A stretch of 46,919 nucleotides of DNA, from positions 45,980-92,898 of the forward strand of contig DHMO01000038.1 of NCBI GenBank assembly GCA_002405835.1, written 5' to 3'. The translations under genes were made by a program, and so were the position numbers. Below the pieces are notes generated by a model. It ran no database searches, was not told where the DNA came from, and was given only the letters and a program-made list of their open reading frames with translations. Each line of letters begins with the position of its first letter. Position 1 is the stretch's first letter. Shown in pieces: positions 33,157 through 43,600 of this stretch. This DNA is from Lentisphaeria bacterium UBA4640 (GTDB taxonomy: Bacteria; Verrucomicrobiota; Lentisphaeria; Victivallales; UBA1829).

Positions 33157-35256
33157 TCAGCCGCGGACAATGCGGGAGAGACGCGTTGCAGTGAGCAGGA
33201 GGCAGCAGGGAAAAAGCCCGATGAGAGGGAAGAGAATCAGTCCGGCGAGCAGTCCGGTTCCGCCGCCGAGCAGGGTCACGGACGGCAGAAAAACCGCATA
33301 GTTTCCTTCTCCGCAAAGTCTCCGGAAATGGAGAAAAACATAGGCCGTGCAGAACCCCAGCGGAAGCGGAACGGCAAAGAGCAGCGGCGTCTGAAACGCT
33401 TCCGGAATCCATTCAAGTCCGGTCAGCACAAGCGGCAGCAGGGCGGAAACAACGTAAACCGCCCGTGCGCTTTTCGCCGTCCGCGCGACAAACGCCCCCG
33501 CGAGCCCGCCGATTGCAAAAAGCGGAAGCAGAACCGGCACGGCTCCGAACAGCATCCCCGTCCGGAGCTGGAAAAGATACAGCAGAACGCCCGCGGTTCC
33601 GAACGCCCAGAATCCATTTTCAAACGAGAGGAAAAACGCGCGCCGGTCCGGGGAAACCGCTTTGAAATAACGCAATAGCAGATAGAGAACCGCCGGAATC
33701 CCCAGCAGCCACAGAGCATTCCGCACAGCAAAAGAAAAACAGGCGAGCAGAGCCCGGAACGCATGTGTGCTGAAAAACGGATCGTGACTCCATTCCCTCC
33801 GCAGAGAATCCGGCTGGAACAGGCGGTCGGGCGACTGCTCCGCGGCCAGGCGTCCGAGCCGGGCGGTTTCTTCCGAATCATCAAGCAGACCGCCCGTAAC
33901 GAGGAAAAATCCGGGCGGAAGAAGCGGGGCTCCACCGAACCGGCTCTCCGCATGATCTGCCAGAACTTCCGGCGAAAGCTCCGGCTTCAACTCCGGCGAA
34001 GCAAGCAGAAGATTGAGCCTTCCGGTCGCAAAATGGACATTGGGGAAGACTTTGCGGACAGTTGCGATCAGGCGGATGCGCTCCGCCTCGGACGCAGGAA
34101 GCGGGACGGCAAGGATTCCATCGTCTTTGAGCGCATTCCGGATGACCCGGAACATCTCCTCCGAACGGAAACGGTATGACGCAAGAGTCCGGGAAACGGG
34201 AATTTCAAGATAAAACAGATCGTATTCTCCAGCCCGCTTCGCAAAAAAACGGAACGGATCGTCCGCCGAAAATCCGAGTTTGCCTTTTTCATCCCGGAAC
34301 TGCTGGACGGAGCGGAGACGCTTCGCATTTACAAGACAGGAATCCACGTGTTCGACTTCCGGCATGGAGGCGAGCAGGAAAGCGGGACGCTGATCAATTT
34401 CGCCGATTGACGCCGCCCGGAGCCCGCCTCCGTTTTTCTGCAGAAGGGAAACAAGGATCCGGAGTTTGCCCGCATAAAACGGTTCTCTGCTGTAAAAAAT
34501 GCGCGACCCGTTCAAAAAAACCGAGTCCGCGGTGAACGCAACCCGTCCATTTGAAGTGTTGAGCGAGGCATGAAACGCGGGAAGAAACTTCCTGCCCGTC
34601 GCAGTGTAGACCGTCTGGAACAGCATCGCGGGAAGCAGAGCGAGAATGCAGACCAGTAGTTTTATGCGGAACCGCCCCTTGAATCCGCAGAGCAGATGAA
34701 TCAGCTGAGCGGCGGGAAGCAGAAGCGCGAAAAGCAGAATGAGATCAATCTGTGAACTCCAGTCCGAACGGAAACAGAGCAGGATTCCGCCTCCGCAGAA
34801 CCCGCAGAAAAGCGCGAAAAGAAAAGTTCCGACCGCCTCCGCCGTCTTCGCCCGCAGAAAAAACGCACCATAAAGAAGTCCGGCCGCCGTTCCGGAAATG
34901 ACAGCGGCGATCAGACCGGAACCAAGCAGAAGGCGTCCCGAAAAATCCTGCGGAAAACCGCCCGTCCAACCGCCAAGAATCAGCAGAGGGAAGAAGAGAA
35001 GAGCGAGAATGAAAATGGAAAATTCCTGCGCGAAGAACAGATAGAACGGTTCGCCGGCAGTCTGTTTCTTATGAGGCAGAAGAGGAAACATGGAAACAAC
35101 CGCCCCGATCAGAAGGACCGGGACGGCTGCCGCAAGAATGAACTCCTTCCCGTTCGCGAGAACGAGAAGGTCTTGAATCAGCTCCGTTCCCGTCAACAGG
35201 GTGCAGACCCCCAGAAGGAATGATTCCAGGAACAGGAAAGAGCCGATCCGGAACAC
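33157..35256 (-). CDS. Multi-pass membrane protein with a degenerate spermidine-synthase-like domain
   Basis: The 699-aa protein has about six N-terminal membrane helices, a soluble domain at roughly residues 235-490 and about six more helices at the C-terminus. The soluble part follows the layout of polyamine aminopropyltransferases. RIFYSREPFYAGK is followed by AASIGEIDQRPAFLL where the AdoMet loop GGGDG should be, then EVEHVDSCLVNAKRL, and YDLFYLEIP in place of the YDxIxxD catalytic Asp segment. Both key motifs have decayed, so aminopropyl transfer is unlikely. Fused membrane versions of spermidine synthase are known in many bacteria. The start is a GTG, 7 bases after the aminotransferase stop. 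Confidence 0.75.
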   Translation of the reverse strand: MFRIGSFLFLESFLLGVCTLLTGTELIQDLLVLANGKEFILAAAVPVLLIGAVVSMFPLLPHKKQTAGEPFYLFFAQEFSIFILALLFFPLLILGGWTGGFPQDFSGRLLLGSGLIAAVISGTAAGLLYGAFFLRAKTAEAVGTFLFALFCGFCGGGILLCFRSDWSSQIDLILLFALLLPAAQLIHLLCGFKGRFRIKLLVCILALLPAMLFQTVYTATGRKFLPAFHASLNTSNGRVAFTADSVFLNGSRIFYSREPFYAGKLRILVSLLQKNGGGLRAASIGEIDQRPAFLLASMPEVEHVDSCLVNAKRLRSVQQFRDEKGKLGFSADDPFRFFAKRAGEYDLFYLEIPVSRTLASYRFRSEEMFRVIRNALKDDGILAVPLPASEAERIRLIATVRKVFPNVHFATGRLNLLLASPELKPELSPEVLADHAESRFGGAPLLPPGFFLVTGGLLDDSEETARLGRLAAEQSPDRLFQPDSLRREWSHDPFFSTHAFRALLACFSFAVRNALWLLGIPAVLYLLLRYFKAVSPDRRAFFLSFENGFWAFGTAGVLLYLFQLRTGMLFGAVPVLLPLFAIGGLAGAFVARTAKSARAVYVVSALLPLVLTGLEWIPEAFQTPLLFAVPLPLGFCTAYVFLHFRRLCGEGNYAVFLPSVTLLGGGTGLLAGLILFPLIGLFPCCLLLTATRLSRIVRG

Positions 35257-35263
35257 GTGCCGC

Positions 35264-36499
35264 TCATTTCTTCTTTGCGGAGGAACGTTTCTTTTCCGCC
35301 TTCAGATCTTTCATGAAGGCTTCCATCCGTTTCAGTGCCTCGCGGATCCCCTCCATGGAGGTCGCGTAGGAACAGCGGACATAACCTTCCCCGGATTTGC
35401 CGAACGCGCAGCCGGGAACCACGGCGACGCGGTGTTCCATCAGCAGACGCTTTGCGAACTCGGTGGAGCTGAGTCCGGTCGAGGTGATGTTCGGAAACGC
35501 GTAGAACGCGCCTTCGGGCATGAAACAGGAGAGTCCCATTTTGTTGAACCCCTTGACGATGACGTTTCTGCGGTTCATGTATTCGCGGCGCATCGCCTCC
35601 ATGTCGCGCTTGCCGTCGCGGAGAGCCTCTTCGGCGGCTTCCTGTGCGTTGATGGGAGCGCAGAGCATGGAATACTGGTGAACCTTCATCATGGCGTCGA
35701 TGATTTCAAACGGGCCGCATGCGTAGCCGACGCGGAATCCGGTCATAGCGAACGCTTTGGAGAAGCCGTGAAGGAAGACGGTGCGTTCCTTCATGCCCGG
35801 CAGCGAAGAGATCGCCGGGAGAATGTTTCCGGAATAGGTGAGCTCCGAATAGATGAGGTCGGTCAAGACGATCAGATCATGCTTGACAGCGATTTCCGCA
35901 ATCTTTTCGAGCTGGTGCATGTCAAGAGTCGCGCCGGTCGGGTTGCAGGGGAAGTTGAGAAGAATCGCTTTTGTCTTCGGCGTGATCGCTTTCTCAAGGT
36001 CGGCAGGATCAAGCGCGAAATTGTTCTTCTCATAGGTTGCAACGGGAACGGGAACGCCGTGCGCCATCTTGATTTCGGAATAGTAGGAGACGTAGCAGGG
36101 CTCGTTGTAGATGATTTCATCGCCCGGGTTTGTGATCGCGCGGATCACCAGGTCGAGCGCTTCACTGACGCCGACGGTGACGATGCACTCGTGGACAGGG
36201 TCATACTCCACCTTGTAGTTTTCTGCAACGTATTTGCAGATTGCTTTGCGGAGGGAGAGCAGACCAAGGTTGGATGTGTAGCTCGTGTGTCCGCGTTCCA
36301 TTGAGTAAATGGAGCTTTCGCGGATGGTCCACGGTGTGACGAAATCCGGCTCGCCGATACCGAGGGAGATGACATCGTCCATGGTATTGACGAGTTCAAA
36401 AAAGTCGCGGATTCCGCTTTTGGGGAGTCCGACGATATGCTGAGCGAGTTTGGATTTAAGATCAAGGTGTGACTTTGAGCCGTTCGTGTTCTTCTTCAT
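35264..36499 (-). CDS. PLP-dependent aminotransferase, class I/II
   Basis: This fold-type I aminotransferase is of the aspartate/alanine/aromatic group (PatA/AlaT-like). Characteristic features are GIGEPDFVTP near the N-terminus, NPCNPTG-like FPCNPTGAT, YSELTYSG and the PLP lysine in HGFSKAFAMTGFRVGYA, with the carboxylate-binding Arg in GYVRCSYAT. A TTG at 36505 is also possible, but the ATG at 36497-36499 with AGGAAAG upstream is preferred (411 aa). It overlaps the 3' end of the Lrp-type gene, a common regulator-enzyme pairing that suggests amino-acid-responsive control. The amino donor specificity is undetermined. Confidence 0.9.
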   Translation of the reverse strand: MKKNTNGSKSHLDLKSKLAQHIVGLPKSGIRDFFELVNTMDDVISLGIGEPDFVTPWTIRESSIYSMERGHTSYTSNLGLLSLRKAICKYVAENYKVEYDPVHECIVTVGVSEALDLVIRAITNPGDEIIYNEPCYVSYYSEIKMAHGVPVPVATYEKNNFALDPADLEKAITPKTKAILLNFPCNPTGATLDMHQLEKIAEIAVKHDLIVLTDLIYSELTYSGNILPAISSLPGMKERTVFLHGFSKAFAMTGFRVGYACGPFEIIDAMMKVHQYSMLCAPINAQEAAEEALRDGKRDMEAMRREYMNRRNVIVKGFNKMGLSCFMPEGAFYAFPNITSTGLSSTEFAKRLLMEHRVAVVPGCAFGKSGEGYVRCSYATSMEGIREALKRMEAFMKDLKAEKKRSSAKKK

Positions 36500-36953
36500 T
36501 TTCAAAAAGCTTTCCTGATTCTTTGTATTTCTTCAGAATGAAGTGTGTGGATGTGGAGACGACGCCTTCCATGGGTGCGAGTTTGCTTGAAACGAATTCC
36601 GCCACATCGTTGAGAGTTTCGCCGCGGACCTCGATCATGAGGTCGAAAAGGCCGGAGGACATCAGATAGAGGCTCTCGACTTTCGAGAACTTGCTGATGC
36701 GTTTCGCAATTCGGTCAAAGCCCCCGTTGCGTTCGGGTTTGATTTTAACTTCGATGATAGCCTTTACGGCATTTTCAGGGAGTACGGAATCGTCGAACAA
36801 CGCTCGAAAGCCGACCAGAATTCCGCATTTTTCCAGTTTCTTGATCGTGTTTTCGACTGTTTTTCCGGAGACGCCGATCCGTTCCGCGATTTCCTCGTTG
36901 GAAAGCCGGCCGTCTTCGCGCAGAAGCCTCAGAATTTCGTTTTTGTGATCCAT
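36462..36953 (-). CDS. Lrp/AsnC-family transcriptional regulator
   Basis: The 163-aa protein has an N-terminal winged helix-turn-helix (residues about 1-50: ILRLLREDGRLSNEEIAERIG then VSGKTVENTIKKLEKCGI) and a C-terminal RAM/AsnC ligand domain (GLFDLMIEVRGETLNDVAEFV). It probably senses an amino acid and controls its own operon, which continues with the aminotransferase (about 40-base overlap) and the membrane spermidine-synthase homologue. AAGGAG lies 7 bases before the ATG. Confidence 0.93.
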   Translation of the reverse strand: MDHKNEILRLLREDGRLSNEEIAERIGVSGKTVENTIKKLEKCGILVGFRALFDDSVLPENAVKAIIEVKIKPERNGGFDRIAKRISKFSKVESLYLMSSGLFDLMIEVRGETLNDVAEFVSSKLAPMEGVVSTSTHFILKKYKESGKLFENEEEHERLKVTP

Positions 36954-36988
36954 CTTTTACTCCTTGAAATTAGGGTCAGTATCAAGGT

Positions 36989-37016
36989 AATATAACGCCG
37001 AATCCGCATTTAACAA
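36989..37016 (-). promoter_or_regulatory. Promoter of the Lrp-aminotransferase operon
   Basis: Minus-strand TTGTTA (37011-37016) and TATATT (36989-36994) have a 16-bp spacer, about 35 bases before the start codon. Confidence 0.5.
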
Positions 37017-37101
37017 ATAAATCTGCAAAAATTCTCCCCGTCTTTCATGCGGAAATCTTAAAAATATCCGCAAGAATCTGCTCAGTAAAAAATATTCCGG
37101 C

Positions 37102-37130
37102 TTGACGAAACGCATTTCCAGCTGTATGTT
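37102..37130 (+). promoter_or_regulatory. Promoter of the rfbBACD operon
   Basis: TTGACG (37102-37107) and TATGTT (37125-37130) have a 17-bp spacer, 45 bases before the rfbB start. It is divergent from the Lrp operon promoter about 85 bases away. Confidence 0.65.
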
Positions 37131-37175
37131 TACCCAAAAAAATTACAGCATTACTAAAGAAGAAAGGTTCGCTGA

Positions 37176-38252
37176 ATGGGAAACCGCCGGATTATCGTCA
37201 CCGGAGGCGCCGGATTCATCGGCTCCGCCGTTGCGCGCCATATCATCAAAAACACACCCGATGCTCTCTGCGTCGTGGATAAGCTCACCTACGCTGGCAA
37301 CCTCGAAAACCTTGCGGAAATTTCCGCCGATCCGCGCTTCCGTTTCGAAAAAGCCGATATCTGCGACCGTGCGGCCATGGACCGCATCTTCGCCGACTTC
37401 AAACCGACGCACGTCATGCATCTCGCGGCCGAATCGCATGTCGACCGCTCAATCGACGGTCCCGGCGAATTCATTCAGACCAATATCGTCGGAACCTATA
37501 TCCTGCTGGAAGCCGCGCGCAAATATTTTTCCGCGCTCGACGACGAAGCGAAACGCGCCTTCCGCTTCCACCACATCTCCACAGACGAGGTTTACGGCGA
37601 TCTGAACGGACCTGAGGATTTCTTCCGTGAAACCACACCTTACGCCCCCAGTTCCCCTTACTCCGCTTCGAAAGCCTCCAGCGACCACCTGGTCCGCGCA
37701 TGGAAACGCACCTTCAGGCTTCCGACCATCGTCACGAACTGCTCAAACAACTACGGTCCGTATCATTTCCCCGAAAAGCTCATTCCGCTGATCATTCTCC
37801 ATGCGCTCGACGGCAAGGAACTCCCCGTTTACGGCGAAGGTCTGCAGGTGCGCGACTGGCTCTACGTGGAAGACCATGCACGCGCGCTCTATCTTGTTGT
37901 CACACAAGGCGTTCCGGGCGAAACCTACAATATCGGCGGACACAACGAAAAGAAGAATATCGAAGTCGTGAAAACCGTCTGCGCGCTTCTGGATGAACTC
38001 GCCCCACGCAAGGACGGCAAACCGTATGCGGAACAGATCGTTCACGTGAAGGACCGCCCCGGACACGACCTGCGCTACGCGATCGATCCCTCAAAAATCG
38101 CCCGTGAACTCGGCTGGAAACCGGAAGAGACCTTCGAAAGCGGCATCCGGAAAACCGTTGAATGGTACCTCGCCCACCGCGGCGACTGGTGCGCGCATGT
38201 GCTCAGCGGCGCTTACAAAATGGAACGGCTCGGAACAGGAGACGCAAAATGA
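37176..38252 (+). CDS. rfbB: dTDP-glucose 4,6-dehydratase
   Basis: RfbB converts dTDP-glucose to dTDP-4-keto-6-deoxyglucose, step two of dTDP-L-rhamnose synthesis. The 358-aa short-chain dehydrogenase-like enzyme has the NAD motif TGGAGFIG (residues 9-16), the catalytic STDEVYG near 136 and the YSASK pair near 162. AGAAAGG precedes the ATG. It is the first of four genes joined by 4-base ATGA overlaps (B-A-C-D), forming one complete rhamnose-nucleotide pathway. Confidence 0.97.
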   Translation: MGNRRIIVTGGAGFIGSAVARHIIKNTPDALCVVDKLTYAGNLENLAEISADPRFRFEKADICDRAAMDRIFADFKPTHVMHLAAESHVDRSIDGPGEFIQTNIVGTYILLEAARKYFSALDDEAKRAFRFHHISTDEVYGDLNGPEDFFRETTPYAPSSPYSASKASSDHLVRAWKRTFRLPTIVTNCSNNYGPYHFPEKLIPLIILHALDGKELPVYGEGLQVRDWLYVEDHARALYLVVTQGVPGETYNIGGHNEKKNIEVVKTVCALLDELAPRKDGKPYAEQIVHVKDRPGHDLRYAIDPSKIARELGWKPEETFESGIRKTVEWYLAHRGDWCAHVLSGAYKMERLGTGDAK

Positions 38253-39115
38253 AAGGAATTGTTCTCGCCGGAGGCGCTGGAACCCGTCTGCATCCCATCA
38301 CGCGCGGCGTTTCCAAACAGCTCCTCGGAGTCTACGACAAACCGATGATCTACTACCCGATCAGCACGCTCATGCTTGCCGGAATCCGCGATATTCTCAT
38401 CATCACAACCCCGGAGGACCAGCCGTCGTTCCGGCGTCTCCTCGGCGACGGCGTCCGCTTCGGCGTCCGCTTCTCCTATGCGGTTCAGCCGAAACCGGAG
38501 GGACTCGCCCAGGCGTTTCTCATCGGCAAATCCTTCATCGGCGCCGATTCCGTCGCGCTGGTGCTCGGCGACAATATTTTCTACGGAGCCGGACTCGAAC
38601 AGCTGCTTCTGCAGGCGGCCGCCCGGACCGAAGGCGCAACCGTTTTCGGCTACTACGTGCGCGATCCCGAACGCTTCGGCGTGGTCGAATTCGACAAAAG
38701 CGGGAAAGCGGTCAGCATTGAAGAAAAACCGGAAAAACCGAAATCCCACTATGCGGTAACCGGACTTTACTTCTACGACAATGACGTTGTGAACATTGCG
38801 GAAAACATCAGGCCTTCCGCCCGCGGAGAACTGGAAATAACCGCCGTCAACAGCGAATATCTCCGGCGCGGCAAACTGAACGTGGAAGTCTTCAAAAACG
38901 GTTACGCGTGGCTCGACACGGGAACGCATGACAGCATGCTCGATGCGGCGAATTTCATCCGCACCATCGAAACACGGCAGGGACTGCAAATCGCCTGTCT
39001 GCAGGAAATCGCCTACGAAAAAGGCTGGATGACTGCTCAGGATGTGCTTGACAGCATCGACGATATGCTCAAAACAGAATACGGACAATATTTGAAACGG
39101 CTGGTGACACAATGA
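38249..39115 (+). CDS. rfbA: Glucose-1-phosphate thymidylyltransferase
   Basis: RfbA makes dTDP-glucose from dTTP and glucose 1-phosphate, the first pathway step. The 288-aa enzyme opens with MKGIVLAGGAGTRLHPITRG, followed by the active-site SKQLLGVYDKPMIYYP and LGDNIFYG. The frame is open further upstream, but the ATG at 38249 overlaps the rfbB stop (ATGA) and matches the family N-terminus exactly. It ends in an ATGA overlap with rfbC. Confidence 0.97.
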   Translation: MKGIVLAGGAGTRLHPITRGVSKQLLGVYDKPMIYYPISTLMLAGIRDILIITTPEDQPSFRRLLGDGVRFGVRFSYAVQPKPEGLAQAFLIGKSFIGADSVALVLGDNIFYGAGLEQLLLQAAARTEGATVFGYYVRDPERFGVVEFDKSGKAVSIEEKPEKPKSHYAVTGLYFYDNDVVNIAENIRPSARGELEITAVNSEYLRRGKLNVEVFKNGYAWLDTGTHDSMLDAANFIRTIETRQGLQIACLQEIAYEKGWMTAQDVLDSIDDMLKTEYGQYLKRLVTQ

Positions 39116-39684
39116 ATGTGATTGAAACCGAAATCCCGGAAGTGAAAATCATCGAACCGAAACTTTTCGGCGATGCGCGCGGCTACTTCTTTGAATCCTG
39201 GAACGAAGCAAAATACCGCGAAACCGGAATCGACTGCAACTGGGTCCAGGACAATGAATCGCGCTCCCGCTTCGGCGTTCTGCGCGGACTCCACTTCCAG
39301 GCTGCGCCCTACACGCAGGCAAAGCTGGTGCGCGTCATCTCCGGCGCTGTGCTCGACGTCGCGCTCGACATCCGCAAAGGCTCTCCGACGTTCGGAAAAC
39401 ACGTCGCCGTGGAGCTTTCCGGCGAAAACAAACGTCAGCTCTTCGTCCCGCGCGGCTTCGCCCACGGGTTCGCCGTGCTCAGCGACGATGTGATCTTCGC
39501 GTACAAGTGCGACAATGTCTACATGCCTTCTTCCGAACGCGGCATCCGTTTCGACGACCCCGCGCTCAGCATCGACTGGCATGTTCATCCCGGCGAATGG
39601 ATTCTCTCCCCCAAAGATACGAAAAACCCGCTTTTCGCCGAAGCGGAACCCTTTGATTTCAACAATCAGGACTACATGAAATGA
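39112..39684 (+). CDS. rfbC: dTDP-4-dehydrorhamnose 3,5-epimerase
   Basis: RfbC epimerises the 4-keto-6-deoxy sugar at C3 and C5. The 190-aa cupin shows FGDARGYFFESWNEAKY near residue 23, the catalytic His region RGLHFQAAPYTQAKLVRV, and GAVLDVALDIRKGSPTFG. The Phe/Gly-rich segment FVPRGFAHGFAVLSDD is also typical. Both ends overlap neighbouring genes by 4 bases. Confidence 0.96.
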   Translation: MNVIETEIPEVKIIEPKLFGDARGYFFESWNEAKYRETGIDCNWVQDNESRSRFGVLRGLHFQAAPYTQAKLVRVISGAVLDVALDIRKGSPTFGKHVAVELSGENKRQLFVPRGFAHGFAVLSDDVIFAYKCDNVYMPSSERGIRFDDPALSIDWHVHPGEWILSPKDTKNPLFAEAEPFDFNNQDYMK

Positions 39685-40535
39685 TCAAAGTTTTACTCAC
39701 CGGCGGCAAGGGAATGCTCGGCCGGACCATCTGCCGGATTCTCGGCGGCCGCTTTGAAATCATTCCGACCGATCTGCCCGAAGCGGACATTACCGATTTG
39801 AACGGTTTTTCCGCCGTGCTCGCAAAGTATTCGCCCGATGCGGTGATTCATTGCGCCGCAATGACAGCCGTCGACAAATGCGAAACGGAACAGGCGCTTG
39901 CTTACAAGCTCAACGAACAGGGAACCGCGAATGTTGCGACAGCCTGCAAAAACGCCGGCTGCCGTCTCCTCGCAATCTCGACCGATTACGTGTTTGACGG
40001 TTTCGCGGATCACGCATACACTGAACATGACACGGCAAACGGCGGCGCGACCGTTTACGGCAAAAGCAAGTTTGCCGGAGAAGAGGCAATCCGCCGGATT
40101 TATCCGGAAAACTCCGCCATCTGCCGCGTTTCGTGGCTTTACGGATTCGGCGGACCGAGCTTTGTCCACACGATGCTGAAACTCGCGGACGGCACGCGTC
40201 CGGTTCTGAAAGTGGTTTCGGACCAGATCGGCAATCCGACCAGTGCGGTTGCGGTTTCGCGGAAACTGGGAGAGCTTCTGGAGCGTCCGGAAGTCACCGG
40301 AACGATTCATATGACCTGTGAAGGCGAAGCCAGCTGGGCGGATTTCGCCCGCGAGATTTTCCTGCGGAAAGGCGTAAAGCAGGAAGTTCAGAACTGTACG
40401 ACGGAAGAGTTTCCGCGTCCAGCACCCCGCCCGAAAAATTCCCGCCTGATCAAACAGCGTCTCCGCGAACTGGGCTTTGCCCCGATGCCCGACTGGAAAG
40501 ACGCCCTGTCAGAGTTTTTGAAGCTGGAATTCTGA
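39681..40535 (+). CDS. rfbD: dTDP-4-dehydrorhamnose reductase
   Basis: RfbD performs the final NAD(P)H reduction to dTDP-L-rhamnose. The 284-aa enzyme has the dinucleotide motif GGKGMLGRTI at residues 8-17, the STDYVFDG block and the YGKSKFAGE catalytic Tyr/Lys pair, and the C-terminal RPKNSRL motif. It closes the rfbBACD operon and is followed by a very strong terminator. No rhamnosyltransferase or other polysaccharide gene is adjacent in this window. Confidence 0.96.
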   Translation: MIKVLLTGGKGMLGRTICRILGGRFEIIPTDLPEADITDLNGFSAVLAKYSPDAVIHCAAMTAVDKCETEQALAYKLNEQGTANVATACKNAGCRLLAISTDYVFDGFADHAYTEHDTANGGATVYGKSKFAGEEAIRRIYPENSAICRVSWLYGFGGPSFVHTMLKLADGTRPVLKVVSDQIGNPTSAVAVSRKLGELLERPEVTGTIHMTCEGEASWADFAREIFLRKGVKQEVQNCTTEEFPRPAPRPKNSRLIKQRLRELGFAPMPDWKDALSEFLKLEF

Positions 40536-40555
40536 TTTTCTCCCGATTTTAAATC

Positions 40556-40605
40556 AGCGGTCCCGTCCGGCACAATTTTCCGGACGGGACCGCTTTGTTT
40601 TTTTG
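40556..40605 (+). terminator. Strong intrinsic terminator of the rfb operon
   Basis: A perfect 15-bp GC-rich stem (40556-40570 with 40580-40594) with a 9-nt loop is followed by TTGTTTTTTT. It lies between convergent genes. The minus-strand side lacks a good U-tract. Confidence 0.93.
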
Positions 40606-40614
40606 CGGGATCCG

Positions 40615-43600
40615 TTACCAGCGGAAATAGCGGAACGGGTCGTCTGAACTGACCGGTTCCTGTGTATAGAACCGCATCGGAGGAATCGCACAAAGCACGG
40701 GAGAGCCCAGAATGCCGCCCTTTCCGCGCAGGTCGCGGCAGAGAACCGTAATCTCATTTTCGCCCGCATGCAGCAGAGTTCCTCTGAACGAATGGAACCG
40801 CTGAGCCGCCCAGTAATCGGACGGATTCGTCTTCTGCGTGACCTCTCCGACGAACTGGCCGTTCACCCATGCCCAGGACTCGTCGTCGACCGGACCGAGC
40901 GAGAGTGTGCAGAGACTTTCCGGCGCAACACCTTCCGGAAGATCGAAGGTCCGTTTGTACCAGAAAAGTCCATCGTAGTTTTTCAGAGAATCTATCTGGT
41001 CCTCAAACTTGCCGGGGACTCTGATTTTCGTCCAGGAAGCATCCGCGGGACGGGTCTGCCATTTCTCTTTTTCGCCCGTCTCATGAGGATCGGCTTTTCC
41101 GAGCCACTCTCCGGCAAGCGGGATGCTCAGAGAGGTGTTTGTGCGCGAAGGGAAGAGCGTGCTCCAGATTCCCGGCGCGGTCTTTGCTCCGAGATTGAAA
41201 AGCAGACGCGTTGCCGCCGCGGAGTTCCTCCGGCGGGTCGTGCGGAACTGGAACTCTTTTTCATCGAACATCCACGGTGTGACCTGAAGCGCAACGGCAG
41301 TTCCTTTGCCGAGATGAACGGCGCGGAGAGCGCGCCCGCCCGGTCCCTTCGCATCGAATGCGTCAAAACTCAGTTCCTTGCGCCAGTGCAGATCGGCATT
41401 GGAGACGCCGCGGAATGCAGGCTCGGATTCCAAACCCTCCGCAAAATCGGAATAACTGCGCACGGGCGCTGTCCGGAATTGTCCCGGGAGAAGCGCTTCC
41501 AGCTCTTTGCCGGAAAGACCGAGCAGCAGAACCCGGAGTCCGTTTTTGACGGCTCCGGTGAGTTCGGGAAGACGGGAACCGGGACCGACAACCAGCACGC
41601 CGTCCGCCGGAACGGTATCGGTTTTCTGCGCCGATACGAGTGTCGATTTCAGCAATTTTTCCAGCTCCGCATTTCCGGCGAAACGGGTCGGAAGCTCCGG
41701 CGCCGGTTCAGCTTTGTCGAGACGTCCGAGCATGCGGAGCAGAATATTTTCCGCTTCCGGATCGGATTCGGTTCGTCCGGTAATGTCGAACTGGGAGAAT
41801 ATCGCGATTCCCTTTCCGGCTTTCGCTTCGAGAGCGGGAGCATACTGCAGATCAAATCCGCCCTGCATGAGAGCGAGGAAGTTTCCGGCATTCGGACGCT
41901 CCAGCGGAACGCTGACCGTGTTGCCGCGGTTTCCTGCGCGCCACTGACGGGTGTTGTTGAAACCGTGCCAGTTCCAGGTCGGATAGCCGTTCTCCTTTTC
42001 GGGAAGTTTGAGATAAGGAGGCGTAAGCGTGGAAGATCCCCGCCAGTTGAATACTTCCGTCTCCGCAAATGTCCGGTCGAGCGGAAAAAGTTTGCGCAGA
42101 CCGTATTCCGTGCTCCGGAATCCCATGCGGTCGAGCGTGCTGAACGCCTGTTCCAGCACAAGGAGTCTGCCGCCCCGTTCCAGCCACGGAGCGAGCTGCG
42201 GAAGATTCCTCTTCAGCGCGCCGCGTCCGAGAATCAGCAGATCGACACCGTTCAGATCGGAAACAGAATCAAGTTTCCGGAACGGGATGTGGAGTCTGTT
42301 CAGCAGTTCCGCACTTTTTCCCTCGGGATCAAATACACCGATGCGGGAGACGAATTGAGCCGGTTCGGGAGAAAGAACGCTGATGCGGAAGCTGTCTTCC
42401 GCAGTGTCTCCGTTTCCGAAATCAATTTTCGCGCGGATGTTTATTTCATCTCCGGAGAATTCACCGGGAATAGTGAAGGTCAGCGGAACTCCGGCGCGTG
42501 TTCCTGGAGCAGCCGAAAGCGTTTGGACTCCGGAAAGATTGAGCTCTGGAATGTTCCATTTCACCGCGACCGTGACGGTGCGGCGGCTGTCATTGACGAT
42601 CATGACCTGCTTGCGGACCGTTTCGCCCGGACGGAAGTTGTGCCCTTTTTCGGTGAAGTCTCCGGGTTTTCCGGCAATCCACGCGATTTTTTCTTTGAGC
42701 CATTTGAGACCGGCAGCGCCAAGTTCGGTCGGTTCATATTCCGTGTTGAGATCTTCAAGCCAGGTTCCTCCGCCGCGTGCAGTATCGGGAACGATGCCGG
42801 GCTGTTTGAGGTTTTCAAACCGGCTCTTCCACGGGCCGTTGTACGTCTTCCCCGTCCGCTTCCAGAAAAGCGAGAAATCCCACGGCAGCAAACCGGAAAG
42901 TCCGCGAGCCCGCATGGAACGGAAGTTGTCGTCCGCCATCTCCGCGCAAACGGGAAGCGTGGCGGGACGGTAGGGGAAAATCTGAATGTAATGAACCGGT
43001 TTGTTCCCGGTTGAAACATGTTCCTGGGTCCGGTATGCTTTTTCCTTTCCGGGCGAAGTCGCGTAAGTGCGTTCTCCGAAAAGCACGGCATTGTATTCGT
43101 TCAGCCAGATACACTGAACGACTTTGGCGTCTCCGCTGTAGATGAAGGCGGGGCCGCGGAAACTGCTCCAGGAAGGTGTATGGGGAAGTCCCCATTCCAC
43201 GAGCATGAGCGGTTTGACGCCCTCTTTTTCCCAGTGTTCGAGCCAGTCGCTGCGCTCCTGCGCCGGCACCCAGTTCAGATAGCAGTTGAGCGTCATGACG
43301 TCGCCGAGATTGCCCGATTCATGATGATAAACCGGACGCGTCGGGTCAAGTCCTCCGATAAGTTCTCCGGCGAGCAGAGCCTGCCTGCGTTCTTTGTTCG
43401 GCGCATCTCCGTCGGGAGAATAAATGCCGTCGAGTTTCAGCGGACTCTGATCGGCGAAGTATCCTGCGGCGTTGTGCGTTGCCGCGTAAAGCACGATCGC
43501 GGGATTGTTCTGAAAACGCCGGATGAGAAATTCCGACTGTTCCAGATAGCGTTTCCGCTCTTCCGGCGTGTTGAGCGCCTGATAAGCTTGGCGGCACTTT

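Noticed and set aside
40768..43014. A 748-codon plus-strand frame opposite the glycosidase
   Set aside because: It has no family motifs, is Arg-rich in the manner of antisense frames, and the minus strand carries recognisable glycosidase segments.
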